This document shows positions 7,324 to 16,500 of a stretch of DNA of 64,000 nucleotides, one piece after another. Source of the stretch: Sphingomonas anseongensis. GTDB taxonomy: Bacteria; Pseudomonadota; Alphaproteobacteria; Sphingomonadales; Sphingomonadaceae. The notes below the pieces were generated by a model that ran no database searches, had not been told where the DNA came from, and worked only from the letters and a program-made list of their open reading frames with translations. Position 1 is the stretch's first letter; the number at the start of each line of letters is the position of its first letter. The position numbers and the translations under genes are program-made. The stretch is from contig NZ_JAMGBC010000001.1 in assembly GCF_023516495.1 (NCBI RefSeq), forward strand, positions 1-64,000, read 5' to 3'.

Positions 7324-10305
7324 CTACTTCGCCGCGATGAGGTCGGGCTGATCCTCGTCTGACGTGCGCTTGCGGCGCGCCTTCTTCGCTGGCTGAGCCG
7401 CCGCCTTCACCGGCTGCACCGACGCGCGCTCCAGAAGCGGCTTCAGATACTGGCCGGTGAAGCTCTTCGGCTCAGCTGCGACATCTTCCGGCGTTCCGGT
7501 CACCACGATCTTCCCGCCGTTGACGCCTCCGCCCGGGCCAAGATCAATCACATGATCGGCAGTCTTGATGACGTCGAGGTTGTGCTCAATCACCACCACC
7601 GTATTGCCCTGCTCGACCAGGCGGTGGAGCACCTCCAGGAGCTTGCGCACGTCCTCGAAATGGAGACCCGTGGTCGGCTCGTCGAGTATGTAGAGCGTCT
7701 TGCCGGTGGCCCGCCGCGACAGCTCCTTCGACAGCTTCACCCGCTGCGCCTCTCCGCCCGATAGCGTCGTCGCCTGCTGGCCGACCTTGATGTAGCCGAG
7801 GCCGACTTCCTGGAGCATCCGCATCTTGTCGCGGATGCCGGGCACCGCCTTGAAGAATTCGGCCGCGTCCTCGACCGTCATGTCGAGCACGTCGGCGATC
7901 GACCTGCCCTTGAACTTCACCTCCAGAGTTTCGCGGTTGTAGCGCTTGCCGTGGCAGACGTCGCAGGTGACGTAGACGTCGGGGAGGAAGTGCATCTCGA
8001 TCTTCAGGAGGCCGTCGCCCTTGCACGCCTCGCAGCGGCCGCCCTTGACGTTGAATGAGAAGCGGCCGGGCTTGTAGCCGCGCGCCTTGCTCTCGGGCAG
8101 GCCGGCGAACCAGTCGCGGATGTTGGTGAAGGCGCCGGTGTAGGTCGCCGGGTTGGAGCGCGGGGTTCGGCCGATCGGCGACTGGTCGATGTCGATGACC
8201 TTGTCGAGATGCTCGAGGCCGGTGATCTTGCTGCACGGGCCGCAGATTATGCGGGCGCCGTTGAGGGCGCGGGCGGCGCCTGCGTAGAGCGTGTCGATCG
8301 TCAGCGACGACTTGCCCGAGCCGCTGACGCCGGTGACACAGGTGAAGGTTCCGAGCGGGAAGCTGGCGGTGACCTCGCGGAGGTTGTTGGCGGTCGCTCC
8401 GTGGACGGTGACGGCCTTGCCGTTGCCCTTGCGGCGGGCGTGGAGGATCGGGATCTCGCGGCGGCCGGAAAGATAGTCGGCGGTGATACTTCCCTCGCAG
8501 GCCAGCAGGTCGTCCAGCGTGCCCGAGCAGACGACTTCGCCGCCGTGGACGCCCGCGCCGGGCCCCATGTCGATGACGTGGTCGGCGGTCCGGATCGCCT
8601 CCTCGTCATGCTCGACGACGAGCACGGTGTTGCCAAGGCCGCGGAGGCGCTTGAGGGTCTCCAGCAGCCGATCGTTGTCCTTCTGGTGGAGGCCGATCGA
8701 CGGCTCGTCGAGGACGTAGAGGACGCCCGACAGGCCGGAGCCGATCTGTGAGGCGAGGCGGATTCGCTGGCTCTCGCCGCCGCTGAGGGTGCCCGACTTG
8801 CGGTCGAGGTGGAGGTAGTCGAGCCCGACATTGTGGAGGAAGCCGAGGCGCTCGTTGATCTCCTTGAGGATCGCGCGCGCAATCTCGCTTTGCTGCGGGG
8901 TCAGCTTCTCGTCGAGCGTCGAGAACCAGCTCAGCGCGTCGGTGACCGACCGCTGCGAGGCGGAGCTGATATGCTCGCCGGCGATCTTCACGCTCAGCGC
9001 TTCGGGCTTGAGGCGGGCGCCCTGGCAGACCTCGCACGGACGGCTGCCCTGGTAGCGCGACAGCTCCTCCTTCATCCACGCGCTCTCGGTCTGGTTGTAG
9101 CGGCGCTGAAGGTTGGCGAGCACGCCTTCGAACGGCTTCTTCACCTCGTAGCTCTTGCGGCCGTCCATGAAGCGAAGGACGACCGGGCGGCCTTCGGTAC
9201 CGTAGAGCACCACGCGCTGCGCCTGCTCGGGCAGGTCGCGCCACGGAACGTCGAGCGTGAAGTCGTAGGCGCGAGCCAGCGAGCTCAGCACCTGCATGTA
9301 ATAAGGGGAGGGCGGCTGCGACTTGGCCCACGGCACGACCGCGCCCTTGGCGATCGAGAGGTTATGGTTGGGGACGACCAGGTCCTCGTCGAACACGAGC
9401 TTCTCGCCGAGGCCGTCGCAGGCGGGGCAGGCACCCTGCGGGGCGTTGAACGAGAACAGCCGCGGTTCGATCTCGGCGATCGTGAAGCCGGAGACCGGGC
9501 AGGCGAACTTCTGCGAAAAGACGATGCGGCCGGGTGCGCCGAAATCGAGCTTCATTCCCGATTGCGAGGCGTCGGGCTCCGCCGGCGGATCGGCGGGGTC
9601 GAGATAGGCGAGGCCGTCGGCAAGCTTCAGCGCGGTTTCGAAGCTGTCGGCGAGGCGTGACTCGATACCCTCGCGAATGACGACGCGGTCGACCACCAGC
9701 TCGATGTCGTGCTTGTACTTCTTGTCGAGCGCGGGCGCGTCCTCGATGTCGTGGAACTGGCCGTCGATTCGGACGCGGGTGAAGCCCGCCTTCTGCCACT
9801 CGGCCAGCTCCTTGCGGTACTCGCCCTTGCGGCCTCGTACGACCGGGCTGAGCAAATAGTGGCGCGAGCCTTCGGGCAGCGCCATCGCTCGGTCGACCAT
9901 CTGGCTGACCTGCTGCGCCTCGATCGGAAGGCCGGTCGCGGGCGAATAAGGAACGCCGACGCGAGCCCACAGCAGCCGCATGTAATCGTAGATCTCGGTG
10001 ACGGTGGCTACGGTCGAGCGCGGGTTCTTCGACGTCGTCTTCTGCTCGATCGAGATGGCGGGCGACAGGCCGTCGATATGCTCGACGTCGGGCTTCTGCA
10101 TCATCTCCAGGAACTGGCGCGCGTAGGCGGAGAGGCTCTCGACGTAGCGCCGTTGGCCTTCCGCATAGATCGTGTCGAAGGCGAGGCTGGACTTGCCCGA
10201 ACCCGACAGGCCGGTGATGACCGTCAGGCTCTCGCGCGGAATCTCGACGTCGACCCCTTTGAGGTTGTGCTCGCGCGCGCCGCGGACGCTTATGTGGGTC
10301 AGCAT
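7324..10305 (-). CDS. uvrA: excinuclease ABC subunit A
   Basis: 993 residues, the usual length. UvrA is the damage-recognition ATPase of nucleotide excision repair and loads UvrB on DNA. Two ABC modules are visible. The first Walker A ([13 protein letters not shown]) is near the N-terminus; the signature LSGGESQR, then a second Walker A (GVSGSGKSS) and LSGGEAQR follow. Zinc-finger cysteines occur as CPVSGF..CPACDG and as [16 protein letters not shown]. The tail is Lys/Arg-rich. A LexA box and promoter lie directly upstream. The SIR2-type gene follows 56 bases downstream on the same strand and could be read through from here. Confidence 0.98.
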   Translation of the reverse strand: MLTHISVRGAREHNLKGVDVEIPRESLTVITGLSGSGKSSLAFDTIYAEGQRRYVESLSAYARQFLEMMQKPDVEHIDGLSPAISIEQKTTSKNPRSTVATVTEIYDYMRLLWARVGVPYSPATGLPIEAQQVSQMVDRAMALPEGSRHYLLSPVVRGRKGEYRKELAEWQKAGFTRVRIDGQFHDIEDAPALDKKYKHDIELVVDRVVIREGIESRLADSFETALKLADGLAYLDPADPPAEPDASQSGMKLDFGAPGRIVFSQKFACPVSGFTIAEIEPRLFSFNAPQGACPACDGLGEKLVFDEDLVVPNHNLSIAKGAVVPWAKSQPPSPYYMQVLSSLARAYDFTLDVPWRDLPEQAQRVVLYGTEGRPVVLRFMDGRKSYEVKKPFEGVLANLQRRYNQTESAWMKEELSRYQGSRPCEVCQGARLKPEALSVKIAGEHISSASQRSVTDALSWFSTLDEKLTPQQSEIARAILKEINERLGFLHNVGLDYLHLDRKSGTLSGGESQRIRLASQIGSGLSGVLYVLDEPSIGLHQKDNDRLLETLKRLRGLGNTVLVVEHDEEAIRTADHVIDMGPGAGVHGGEVVCSGTLDDLLACEGSITADYLSGRREIPILHARRKGNGKAVTVHGATANNLREVTASFPLGTFTCVTGVSGSGKSSLTIDTLYAGAARALNGARIICGPCSKITGLEHLDKVIDIDQSPIGRTPRSNPATYTGAFTNIRDWFAGLPESKARGYKPGRFSFNVKGGRCEACKGDGLLKIEMHFLPDVYVTCDVCHGKRYNRETLEVKFKGRSIADVLDMTVEDAAEFFKAVPGIRDKMRMLQEVGLGYIKVGQQATTLSGGEAQRVKLSKELSRRATGKTLYILDEPTTGLHFEDVRKLLEVLHRLVEQGNTVVVIEHNLDVIKTADHVIDLGPGGGVNGGKIVVTGTPEDVAAEPKSFTGQYLKPLLERASVQPVKAAAQPAKKARRKRTSDEDQPDLIAAK

Positions 10306-10350
10306 ACGGTAGACCTATGCTTCGAAATATGGGCCAGCATGGGTGAGTTT

Positions 10351-10365
10351 GTTCCGCCTATGTTC
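10351..10365. promoter_or_regulatory. LexA (SOS) box of uvrA
   Basis: GTTC-N7-GTTC (GTTCCGCCTATGTTC) matches the alphaproteobacterial LexA-binding direct repeat exactly. It sits 46 bases upstream of the uvrA ATG and just downstream of the predicted -10, so bound LexA would block initiation. Confidence 0.8.
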
Positions 10366-10367
10366 TT

Positions 10368-10396
10368 GGTTTACGCGTGCGCCGTGAGGCGGTCAA
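10368..10396 (-). promoter_or_regulatory. predicted uvrA promoter
   Basis: On the minus strand, TTGACC (10396-10391), a 17-base spacer, and TAAACC (10373-10368). Predicted transcription starts near 10361, inside the LexA box. Confidence 0.6.
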
Positions 10397-10493
10397 CGCT
10401 ACGCAGCCCAAATGGTAATTGTTCCTCCGAATTGCGAGCCGTTTTTCAGCGACCTGCGGCCAAGCCGATCAAGGGGGCGCCAGTGGCAGCGGG

Positions 10494-11192
10494 CTAGAAG
10501 ACCTTGCGCACGTTCTGGTCGGGCGAGCGGATCGTATATTCCGCATGGTGGCCGGGCTTCAGGTCAGCGGCCCATTCGGCACCGGGATAGAGACGCTTGC
10601 CGGGAAGCTCCGAACAGTCCCGCCCTGTGGAGTCGCATTGGCGGCCGTCGATCATCTCGACGCTGACGTTCCCGTCGTTGCGAAAAGTCGCTTTGTCCGC
10701 AGATCGGGTAAAGACGACCTTGGCGTGCGGCTGAGACGGCCGGACGAGCACGAGGACGTCGTATCCGACAAGGATCTTGAGCCCGGACTTGGTCGACGAA
10801 ATCGTACCCACGACCGGCTTGACCGTCACGCGATAGTCGCGCTCGCGCTCGGGGGGCACGGAGAGTTCGGCGATCCGGATCAGCTTCCGTTCGCCCGGCT
10901 CCAGGATCATCCGTGCAGGCGAGACGAGGAGGCCGAGCTTGGCAGGATCCGGGTCCTGGCGACGAGTCTCCGCAGCCGTGCCGGCATTGACGACCTCTTT
11001 CGGCTCGACAGCGACATAGGTCCGGTCCGGAGAGTTGTTCCAGACTTCGACGTCCTGGCGCAATGCTTTGCCCGGCTCGAGCTCTATGATGAGCTGACTG
11101 AGCACGAGGTCGGCGTGCGCGGGCGCAAGCGGCATTGCACAGGTCGCCACAAGCAGCGCGGTCCAGCGGCGCAAATATCGTCCGAAGGTCAT
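10494..11192 (-). CDS. periplasmic pilus chaperone (PapD-like)
   Basis: 232 residues from the ATG at 11192, which overlaps the usher stop as ATGA. A longer reading to 11261 would begin inside the usher gene. A signal peptide (about 1-25) leads to an immunoglobulin-like N-terminal domain: strand LVLSQLIIELEPG, then VEVWNNSPDRTYVAVEP, a Pro/Arg-rich loop, and LLVSPARMILEPGERKLIRI, which matches the G1-strand pattern of fimbrial chaperones. The second domain is Val-rich and ends in EYTIRSPDQNVRKVF. It would hold pilin subunits folded in the periplasm before delivery to the usher. It is the last gene of the pilus operon, whereas Csu-type operons usually place the chaperone before the usher. Confidence 0.85.
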   Translation of the reverse strand: MTFGRYLRRWTALLVATCAMPLAPAHADLVLSQLIIELEPGKALRQDVEVWNNSPDRTYVAVEPKEVVNAGTAAETRRQDPDPAKLGLLVSPARMILEPGERKLIRIAELSVPPERERDYRVTVKPVVGTISSTKSGLKILVGYDVLVLVRPSQPHAKVVFTRSADKATFRNDGNVSVEMIDGRQCDSTGRDCSELPGKRLYPGAEWAADLKPGHHAEYTIRSPDQNVRKVF

Positions 11193-13690
11193 TGGCAAAT
11201 CACTTTCCCGAGTGGCGCAAAATCGTTGGCGGGCTTCGCCGCAGTTACCTGAATCTCGCAATGATCTCCGCCATGGGTCACCTTGAGCCGGTCTCCATTT
11301 GCGGTGTCGATCTGAAAATAGCCGTTGTCGTCCGTCTCCCCGATCGAATGCGGAGCTTGAACCATTGCGTTGGCGATCGGCCGTCCGTCTTTACCGACCG
11401 CCTGTCCGAAAGCGGTGAAGTAGGAACGGGCTGTCCAGCGGAGGACCCGCGCCGTGCCCGGATAGAGAGTGACTTGCTGATCGCCGTTATCGAAGCTCAC
11501 AGGTGCTCCGCTCGGGGGCCGCACCCGGACCTGATAGGATCGGTAGGACTGTAAATGGATCGGAAGCTGTCCGCCTGATCGGACATGCCCGTACGGCATG
11601 CTGTTGACGAATACGTCGAAGAGGGCATCGCCGGCCTGACCATCGACCGCGATAATGACGGCGCCGTCTTCGAGGTCGCGAGAGCCCAGGCCGACCGTTC
11701 CACCGCCGACCGCGATGGCCGTCTGAAGTGCGACGCCATATTGAACGCCGCCGCTGCCCTCGATGCTGTCGAGAATGTCGGCGCGAACGTTTCCATAACG
11801 GGTGAAAGCAGTCGCGCCGGCGTGTGCGACGGTGGAGTCCGGCGCCCGTTGGATGCCGGCGCCCGCAGAAATATCGGTTCGGTTGCTGTCCGAGTAAATA
11901 TAATTGGCGGAGAGCCCCCCCAACATGCGCGTGCTCGATGGGACGCCATGGTCCCGGCTGTGGACGGATCCGAGGCCAGCGTCGCCGAGGACGGATACAT
12001 GTTTTCCAGTGTACACCAGTCGAAGCCCGGCAAATCCGGCCGTCGTTGTTCGTGTCCTTTGTCCGTCGGCCTGAAAGGTGAGCTGGAAGCCGTTCCGAGT
12101 AAGCAGCGGCCAAGTCACGCTTGGTCCGAAGCTGTAGTCGGAACGATGATCGGCATCCTTGCGAAGCGAACCCGTGACCGACAGGTATGCTCGTCCGATC
12201 ACATAGCCGACGCTTCCGCTCGCCTGGGTGTAGGACCCGCCCACTTGGGCGCCCGTCGGCTGGCCTCCGGCGAAGCTGTCAATGAAAGTCGCCGTCGGAA
12301 TCAACGGGCGGCCATCCTCGCTCCACACGCGGCGGAGGTCGAACGAGAAATTGAAGCGGCCCCGGCCGCTGGAGTTACCCTGCAGAAGGACGGCTTTGTC
12401 TCCATCGGCGGAGGCCAGGCCTGCCGCGCGGAACTGTCCGATGTCGTTGAGCAGCCAGGCGCCGGCTTCCACCATCTGCTTGTGCTGAGTTCCGATCAGC
12501 GACAGGTCGACGGCGATCGCCTGGCTGAGCCGACGAGCGGTTCCGACCTGGTAATAGAGCGTGTCGGAGAGGCTGATCGGCCGATCGAGCCGCGTGTTCG
12601 CGAGCATTCCTACGTAGCCGAAATAGAGCGGTTGGGCGATCGGCGCGATCTGCGGCGCCTTGACGAAGAAGCGACGCTCCTCGCGCACCGTGCCGTCCGC
12701 GTTGTGAATTTGCAGGACGAGCGGATAGGATCCGTCCGGAAGGCCGCTGGTGTCGAGGACGTCATTGCCTGCGTCATAGCTGCGCGAGCCGACGAGGCGC
12801 CCGTCGATCAGGAATTCGACGCGCGCCGGCTGCGATAGGAACAGCACGAGCGGCGTGCCGCTTAGAGCATCGCGATCGGCGCGGGTATCGAACTGGGTTC
12901 CGAACCCGACGCCTGCGATCCGCCTGCGACCGGTAATGTCGAGGCCGGGCGCCCAGAACAGCCCCGCGGAGTAGCGCACTTGGTCGCGGTCCATCTCGGC
13001 GACGAGATCGTCGACGACCAGCCCCTGGCGCGACGCATAGGATAAGTCCGAGACAAGACGTCCGGGCCCGACGGCCAGGATGGTCCGATTCTGGACGTTG
13101 TAGGTCGTGCGGTCCCCGGACGATCCGGACAGGCTCAGCCCAACGACGCTGGTCAGCGACGGGACACTGTCAGGTGCATCGAGATATTTCTGTTCGGAAA
13201 CCGGGACCTCGCTGAGCATTGCGGGCGGTACGAATATATCGACCCGGAAGCGGCCTTCGTTGAAGATCACTCCAGGCGCTCCCGTCTCGAGCGAGCCGCA
13301 GTCGTGGGATTTCATCTGTCCGCAGACGAGGTCGGCATGACTTTGCAGGTCACCCGCAAGAGCGTTGCCCAAGTCGGTGGGGCTGCTCAGGTGCGGAATA
13401 AGCGAGGCGACCTTCTGCGGATCGCGGAACTGAATGAAACCGGGCCTCGCCGTCGCAATCGCGTCGCCGACCCTTTTTCCCCCGAAATAGACGTCGACGA
13501 GGATTTCGCGCGGTTGCGCCAGATCGTCGAAGCCCGGCGGTGTGCTGGCGAACAGGAACTCGCTTCCGTTGCTTGAGTCCGTCGCACCGGTCCCAGTGCT
13601 ATTTGCGGCGGAGGCGAAGGCGGGCGATGCAGCGAGTGCCAGCGCCAGTGCTGTAGCAAGCGCCCACGTTCGAGCGGGAAGCCGGCTCAT
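11189..13690 (-). CDS. fimbrial outer-membrane usher protein
   Basis: 833 residues with a signal peptide ending at about residue 27. The order fits ushers of the archaic/alternative chaperone-usher class: an N-terminal chaperone-binding domain, a long beta-barrel with alternating aromatic strands (for example GPGRLVSDLSYASRQ, GWPL-type turns), a plug/E-set region (PLVLFLSQPARVEFLIDGRL), and C-terminal domains ending in YFTAFGQAVGKDGRPIANAMV. Ushers form the outer-membrane pore through which pilin subunits are polymerised. The start overlaps the stop of the preceding pilin gene (ATGA), and its stop overlaps the chaperone start, so all are translated together. Confidence 0.9.
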   Translation of the reverse strand: MSRLPARTWALATALALALAASPAFASAANSTGTGATDSSNGSEFLFASTPPGFDDLAQPREILVDVYFGGKRVGDAIATARPGFIQFRDPQKVASLIPHLSSPTDLGNALAGDLQSHADLVCGQMKSHDCGSLETGAPGVIFNEGRFRVDIFVPPAMLSEVPVSEQKYLDAPDSVPSLTSVVGLSLSGSSGDRTTYNVQNRTILAVGPGRLVSDLSYASRQGLVVDDLVAEMDRDQVRYSAGLFWAPGLDITGRRRIAGVGFGTQFDTRADRDALSGTPLVLFLSQPARVEFLIDGRLVGSRSYDAGNDVLDTSGLPDGSYPLVLQIHNADGTVREERRFFVKAPQIAPIAQPLYFGYVGMLANTRLDRPISLSDTLYYQVGTARRLSQAIAVDLSLIGTQHKQMVEAGAWLLNDIGQFRAAGLASADGDKAVLLQGNSSGRGRFNFSFDLRRVWSEDGRPLIPTATFIDSFAGGQPTGAQVGGSYTQASGSVGYVIGRAYLSVTGSLRKDADHRSDYSFGPSVTWPLLTRNGFQLTFQADGQRTRTTTAGFAGLRLVYTGKHVSVLGDAGLGSVHSRDHGVPSSTRMLGGLSANYIYSDSNRTDISAGAGIQRAPDSTVAHAGATAFTRYGNVRADILDSIEGSGGVQYGVALQTAIAVGGGTVGLGSRDLEDGAVIIAVDGQAGDALFDVFVNSMPYGHVRSGGQLPIHLQSYRSYQVRVRPPSGAPVSFDNGDQQVTLYPGTARVLRWTARSYFTAFGQAVGKDGRPIANAMVQAPHSIGETDDNGYFQIDTANGDRLKVTHGGDHCEIQVTAAKPANDFAPLGKVICQ

Positions 13691-14175
13691 TCCGCGCCAA
13701 TGACGAGCGTCAGAGTCCCTTGATAAGTGTCGGCTCTTGCGGTCGAGAGCGCCGCTGAGGTGAGGATCACGATCAGGCTCGCCGATGTCGGCGGACCGCT
13801 GTTGCAGGCCTGCTGGGTCGCGGTGCTGACCAACCCCGTAAGCGGCAGGTTGGCAGTGAGTTGCGTTCCCGAACTGCGCCCGGGCAGGTTATTCCACTCA
13901 ACGGCGTAAGCCAGCGATGAGGACGTCGAAGCAAGGGTGAATGCCCCGCCCGCTCCCGTGCCGCTGGCCGTGACGCGGTAACCCTTTGTCGCGGTGCTGC
14001 TGAACAGGCACACGCTTTGGGGGCTGATGGCATCGACAGTCAGGTCCGTGATCAGCGGAAGTGTTACGTCGCTCAGCTTCGAGATGCGGACGTTGTTGCT
14101 CTGCGCAAGCGCCGGCCCCGAGCACAGGGCCAAGAGCGCGCACAAGCCGCTACGCAAGCGACAGCGAAGCGGCAC
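13687..14175 (-). CDS. spore coat U (SCPU) domain pilin-like subunit 2
   Basis: 162 residues from a GTG at 14175; a longer open frame to 14832 overlaps the preceding gene out of phase and is not coding. The product starts with a signal peptide (VPLRCRLRSGLCALLALC, ending PALAQ) and then an SCPU domain: the strand DLTVDAISPQSVCLFSS, TKGYRVTASGTG, YAVEWNN, the Cys-containing TQQACNSG and the C-terminal donor-type strand YQGTLTLVIGAE. SCPU proteins are pilus subunits of archaic chaperone-usher (Csu) systems. It lies 62 bases behind subunit 1 and overlaps the usher start by ATGA. Confidence 0.8.
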   Translation of the reverse strand: MPLRCRLRSGLCALLALCSGPALAQSNNVRISKLSDVTLPLITDLTVDAISPQSVCLFSSTATKGYRVTASGTGAGGAFTLASTSSSLAYAVEWNNLPGRSSGTQLTANLPLTGLVSTATQQACNSGPPTSASLIVILTSAALSTARADTYQGTLTLVIGAE

Positions 14176-14237
14176 GAGGCCGCTTCGTTCCCGATTGTTA
14201 GCGGTGGCGAAGAGACCGTCAGCCACCCAGCCCACCG

Positions 14238-14795
14238 TTATTCTGGCGCGACCACCAGAGTGAGAGTGCCTGTGTAGGCCGTCGCAGACCCGACGGCCGC
14301 CTGCATTTGCGCAGTGCTGAACTTCACGAACATCGTTGCGCTGGTCGAAGCGGAGCAGTTCGGAGCGGTTGCGTTCGACGTAAAGCCGGTCTTGGCCACG
14401 TTCGTGGTCAGTGCCTGACCGCTGACCGCCCCCGACGTTCCCGCCCACTCGACCGTATAGTCGAGCTTGTTGGCCCCGCTTGCGAGCTTGAACGTGTTGC
14501 CGGTGCCGCCGCCGTCGCCGGTCGCGGTAACGTTGTAGCCCTTCGTCGAGGTGTTGCTCCAAACGCAGACGTTCTCCGAGCTGGAAGCCGCCGTCGTCGG
14601 GTCGAGCGTTCCAAAGTTGAGATCCGTCAGTCCGGTAATCTGCACGCGCGCAGGAACGGTGGCCGTGACCAGGACGCTTCCCTGCGACGTGGCGCCGAGG
14701 CTTCCCTGTTGCGGCGTCGCCTGAGCCCCTGTCGAGGACGCGAGCAGCACGAGGCTCGCGGCGGCGCCGAAGCGCCTCCAATTCATGATTGCCAT
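14238..14795 (-). CDS. spore coat U (SCPU) domain pilin-like subunit 1
   Basis: 185 residues, starting at the ATG at 14795 with GGTGGGGGA just upstream (the frame also allows 14828 and 14786). A signal peptide ends at AQA. The mature domain has the SCPU pattern: VLVTATVPARVQITGLTDLNFG, NVCVWSN, TKGYNVTATGDG, LDYTVEWAG, a Cys at APNCSAS and the final strand YTGTLTLVVAPE. It is close in design to subunit 2, so the pair probably arose by duplication. As the first gene it is probably the major subunit. An AT-rich region at 14830-14937 should hold the operon promoter. Confidence 0.85.
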   Translation of the reverse strand: MAIMNWRRFGAAASLVLLASSTGAQATPQQGSLGATSQGSVLVTATVPARVQITGLTDLNFGTLDPTTAASSSENVCVWSNTSTKGYNVTATGDGGGTGNTFKLASGANKLDYTVEWAGTSGAVSGQALTTNVAKTGFTSNATAPNCSASTSATMFVKFSTAQMQAAVGSATAYTGTLTLVVAPE

Positions 14796-14937
14796 CTCTA
14801 ATTCCCCCACCGAGTAAATTCGATCCATCCACTATGGAGCGAATTGGGTAGGCCGTATTTATCCGTGGCCTGGCGAGCCTACAATTTATCGGACGTTATC
14901 TGCCAATCGTTAACTGTGGCCGATTTAACGCAATTTA

Positions 14938-15483
14938 CTAACAATCACTTAACTTTAACGGGTAAGCTGCCACCTCCTCGTAGTGCGCGCCGTGGCGCGA
15001 CAGGTGGCTTTCGAACAGGATGAACCTGTCGACCTCGAAAACGGTCGAAGCCAGAGTTGCGTGGCGCTGCTCGAACGCGTCGGCCTCGACCCGGCCATCG
15101 CGTCGGTAGCGGGCGAGCGTAACGTGCGGATGAAAGGCTCGCCGTTCGGGCTCGAGCCCGGCCAGTACACACGCGCGATCGATCTTGGCGGCTAGCTCGG
15201 CGACCGGCCTCCGAGGCTCGACGCCGGCCCACAACGTGCCTCCGTTGCGGCGATCGAAGCGTCCGATGCCGCTGATCTTCAACTCGAACCCGGGGAATGC
15301 GATCCGTCCAAGGGAGTCCGCCACGTCGTTGGCTAGCGGACGTTCCACCTCCCCGATGAAGCGAAGGGTCAGGTGAAGATTGTCGTCGCTGACCCAACCA
15401 AGCTCCGGACTGTCGTCCATTGCGTCGATGAGGAGATCGCGGATCGGCTCGGGCGGCCGGATTGCGACGAACAGCCGGTGCAT
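14938..15483 (-). CDS. thpR: RNA 2',3'-cyclic phosphodiesterase (2'-5' RNA ligase family)
   Basis: 181 residues of the 2H phosphoesterase family. Both catalytic signatures are present: HLTL at 37-40 and HVTL at 120-123. Family members open RNA 2',3'-cyclic phosphates and were first described as 2'-5' RNA ligases. The length is normal. It reads away from ppk2, with a 171-base divergent gap. The adjacent pilus operon is on the same strand but 142 bases away, so it is probably separate. Confidence 0.92.
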   Translation of the reverse strand: MHRLFVAIRPPEPIRDLLIDAMDDSPELGWVSDDNLHLTLRFIGEVERPLANDVADSLGRIAFPGFELKISGIGRFDRRNGGTLWAGVEPRRPVAELAAKIDRACVLAGLEPERRAFHPHVTLARYRRDGRVEADAFEQRHATLASTVFEVDRFILFESHLSRHGAHYEEVAAYPLKLSDC

Positions 15484-15654
15484 TCGAGCCTTGTACCGAA
15501 ACGCCTAAAGCGGCGCGAACTCCTCACGGTCGCGCCGCAGCGGCGGCGGCTTGCCATAAGTCGCCCCCTCGCAATCGCCTAAGCACGATCCGATTGCGGG
15601 AGAGATTGCCCATCATGCGCCGAGATGCCACATACGCTGGCGGGGGAGGCTCGG

Positions 15655-16482
15655 ATGAGCGAGTTCAAGAAACTCACTTACCCGGAATATGAGCAGCTGG
15701 CGAAGCCGCTGCTGAAGGAGCTCGCGCGGATGGCGCGGTGGCTCGCGGAAACCGGACAGCGCATCGTCGTCGTATTCGAAGGGCGCGATACGGCCGGTAA
15801 GGGCGGCTCGATCGATGCAATCGCCCGAGTCCTCAATCCGCGCCAGTGCCGGGTTGCAGCGCTCCCGTCCCCGAGCGATCGCGAACGCGGCCAATGGTAT
15901 TTCCAACGCTATATTCCCTACCTTCCGGCCAAGGGCGAGATCACCCTCTTTGATCGCAGCTGGTACAACCGGGCGGGGGTTGAGCCGGTCATGGGCTTCT
16001 GCTCGCAGGAGGAAACGGAAGGGTTCCTGAAGGCGGTCCCGGAGTTCGAGCGCCACCTGGTCGACGACGGAATCCTGCTCTTCAAATATTGGCTGTGCTG
16101 CGACCAGGATCGCCAGGAAGAGCGGTTCGAGAACCGCCTCCTTAATCCACTCAAGCGGTGGAAGTTGTCGTCGATCGATGTGCAGGCCCGCACCCGCTAC
16201 GATTCCTATACGGAAGCGCGCGAGCGGATGCTGGAGGCGACCCACACTGAATTCGCGCCGTGGACGTTGGTCGAATTCAACGATCAGGCGCTCGGCCGCC
16301 TGACCCTGCTTCGCGATTTCCTGGATCGGATCCCGGACACGGATCTGCCTGTCAAGGAAATGGAATGGCCGCCGCTCCCAGGGGAGCCGCTGAAGGAGCG
16401 CTATCGAGTTATCCAGCCGATTCCGGCCTATCCGATCGAAAGTGCGCCGCGAGAGGCAGACGGAGAATCCGCTTACGGTTGA
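15655..16482 (+). CDS. ppk2: PPK2-family polyphosphate kinase
   Basis: 275 residues from the ATG at 15655, which has GGGGGAGG six bases upstream; a start at 15625 is less well placed. PPK2 enzymes transfer phosphate between polyphosphate and nucleoside di- or monophosphates. Visible motifs are Walker A-like FEGRDTAGKGGSID (about 38-51), PSPSDRERGQWYFQRY (lid region) and Walker B-like FDRSWYNRAGVEPVMGF. The single-domain length fits PPK2 class I or III; which substrate is preferred cannot be told from sequence. It is followed 18 bases later by a DUF4956 membrane protein, a family known elsewhere as a neighbour of VTC-type polyphosphate polymerases. Confidence 0.93.
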   Translation: MSEFKKLTYPEYEQLAKPLLKELARMARWLAETGQRIVVVFEGRDTAGKGGSIDAIARVLNPRQCRVAALPSPSDRERGQWYFQRYIPYLPAKGEITLFDRSWYNRAGVEPVMGFCSQEETEGFLKAVPEFERHLVDDGILLFKYWLCCDQDRQEERFENRLLNPLKRWKLSSIDVQARTRYDSYTEARERMLEATHTEFAPWTLVEFNDQALGRLTLLRDFLDRIPDTDLPVKEMEWPPLPGEPLKERYRVIQPIPAYPIESAPREADGESAYG

Positions 16483-16500
16483 TTTGGGGGAGGAAAAGAC

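Noticed and set aside
13687-14832. single 381-residue frame as one fused pilin
   Set aside because: Its first two thirds overlap the SCPU gene at 14238-14795 out of frame and are Arg-rich without similarity. The real second subunit starts at GTG 14175.
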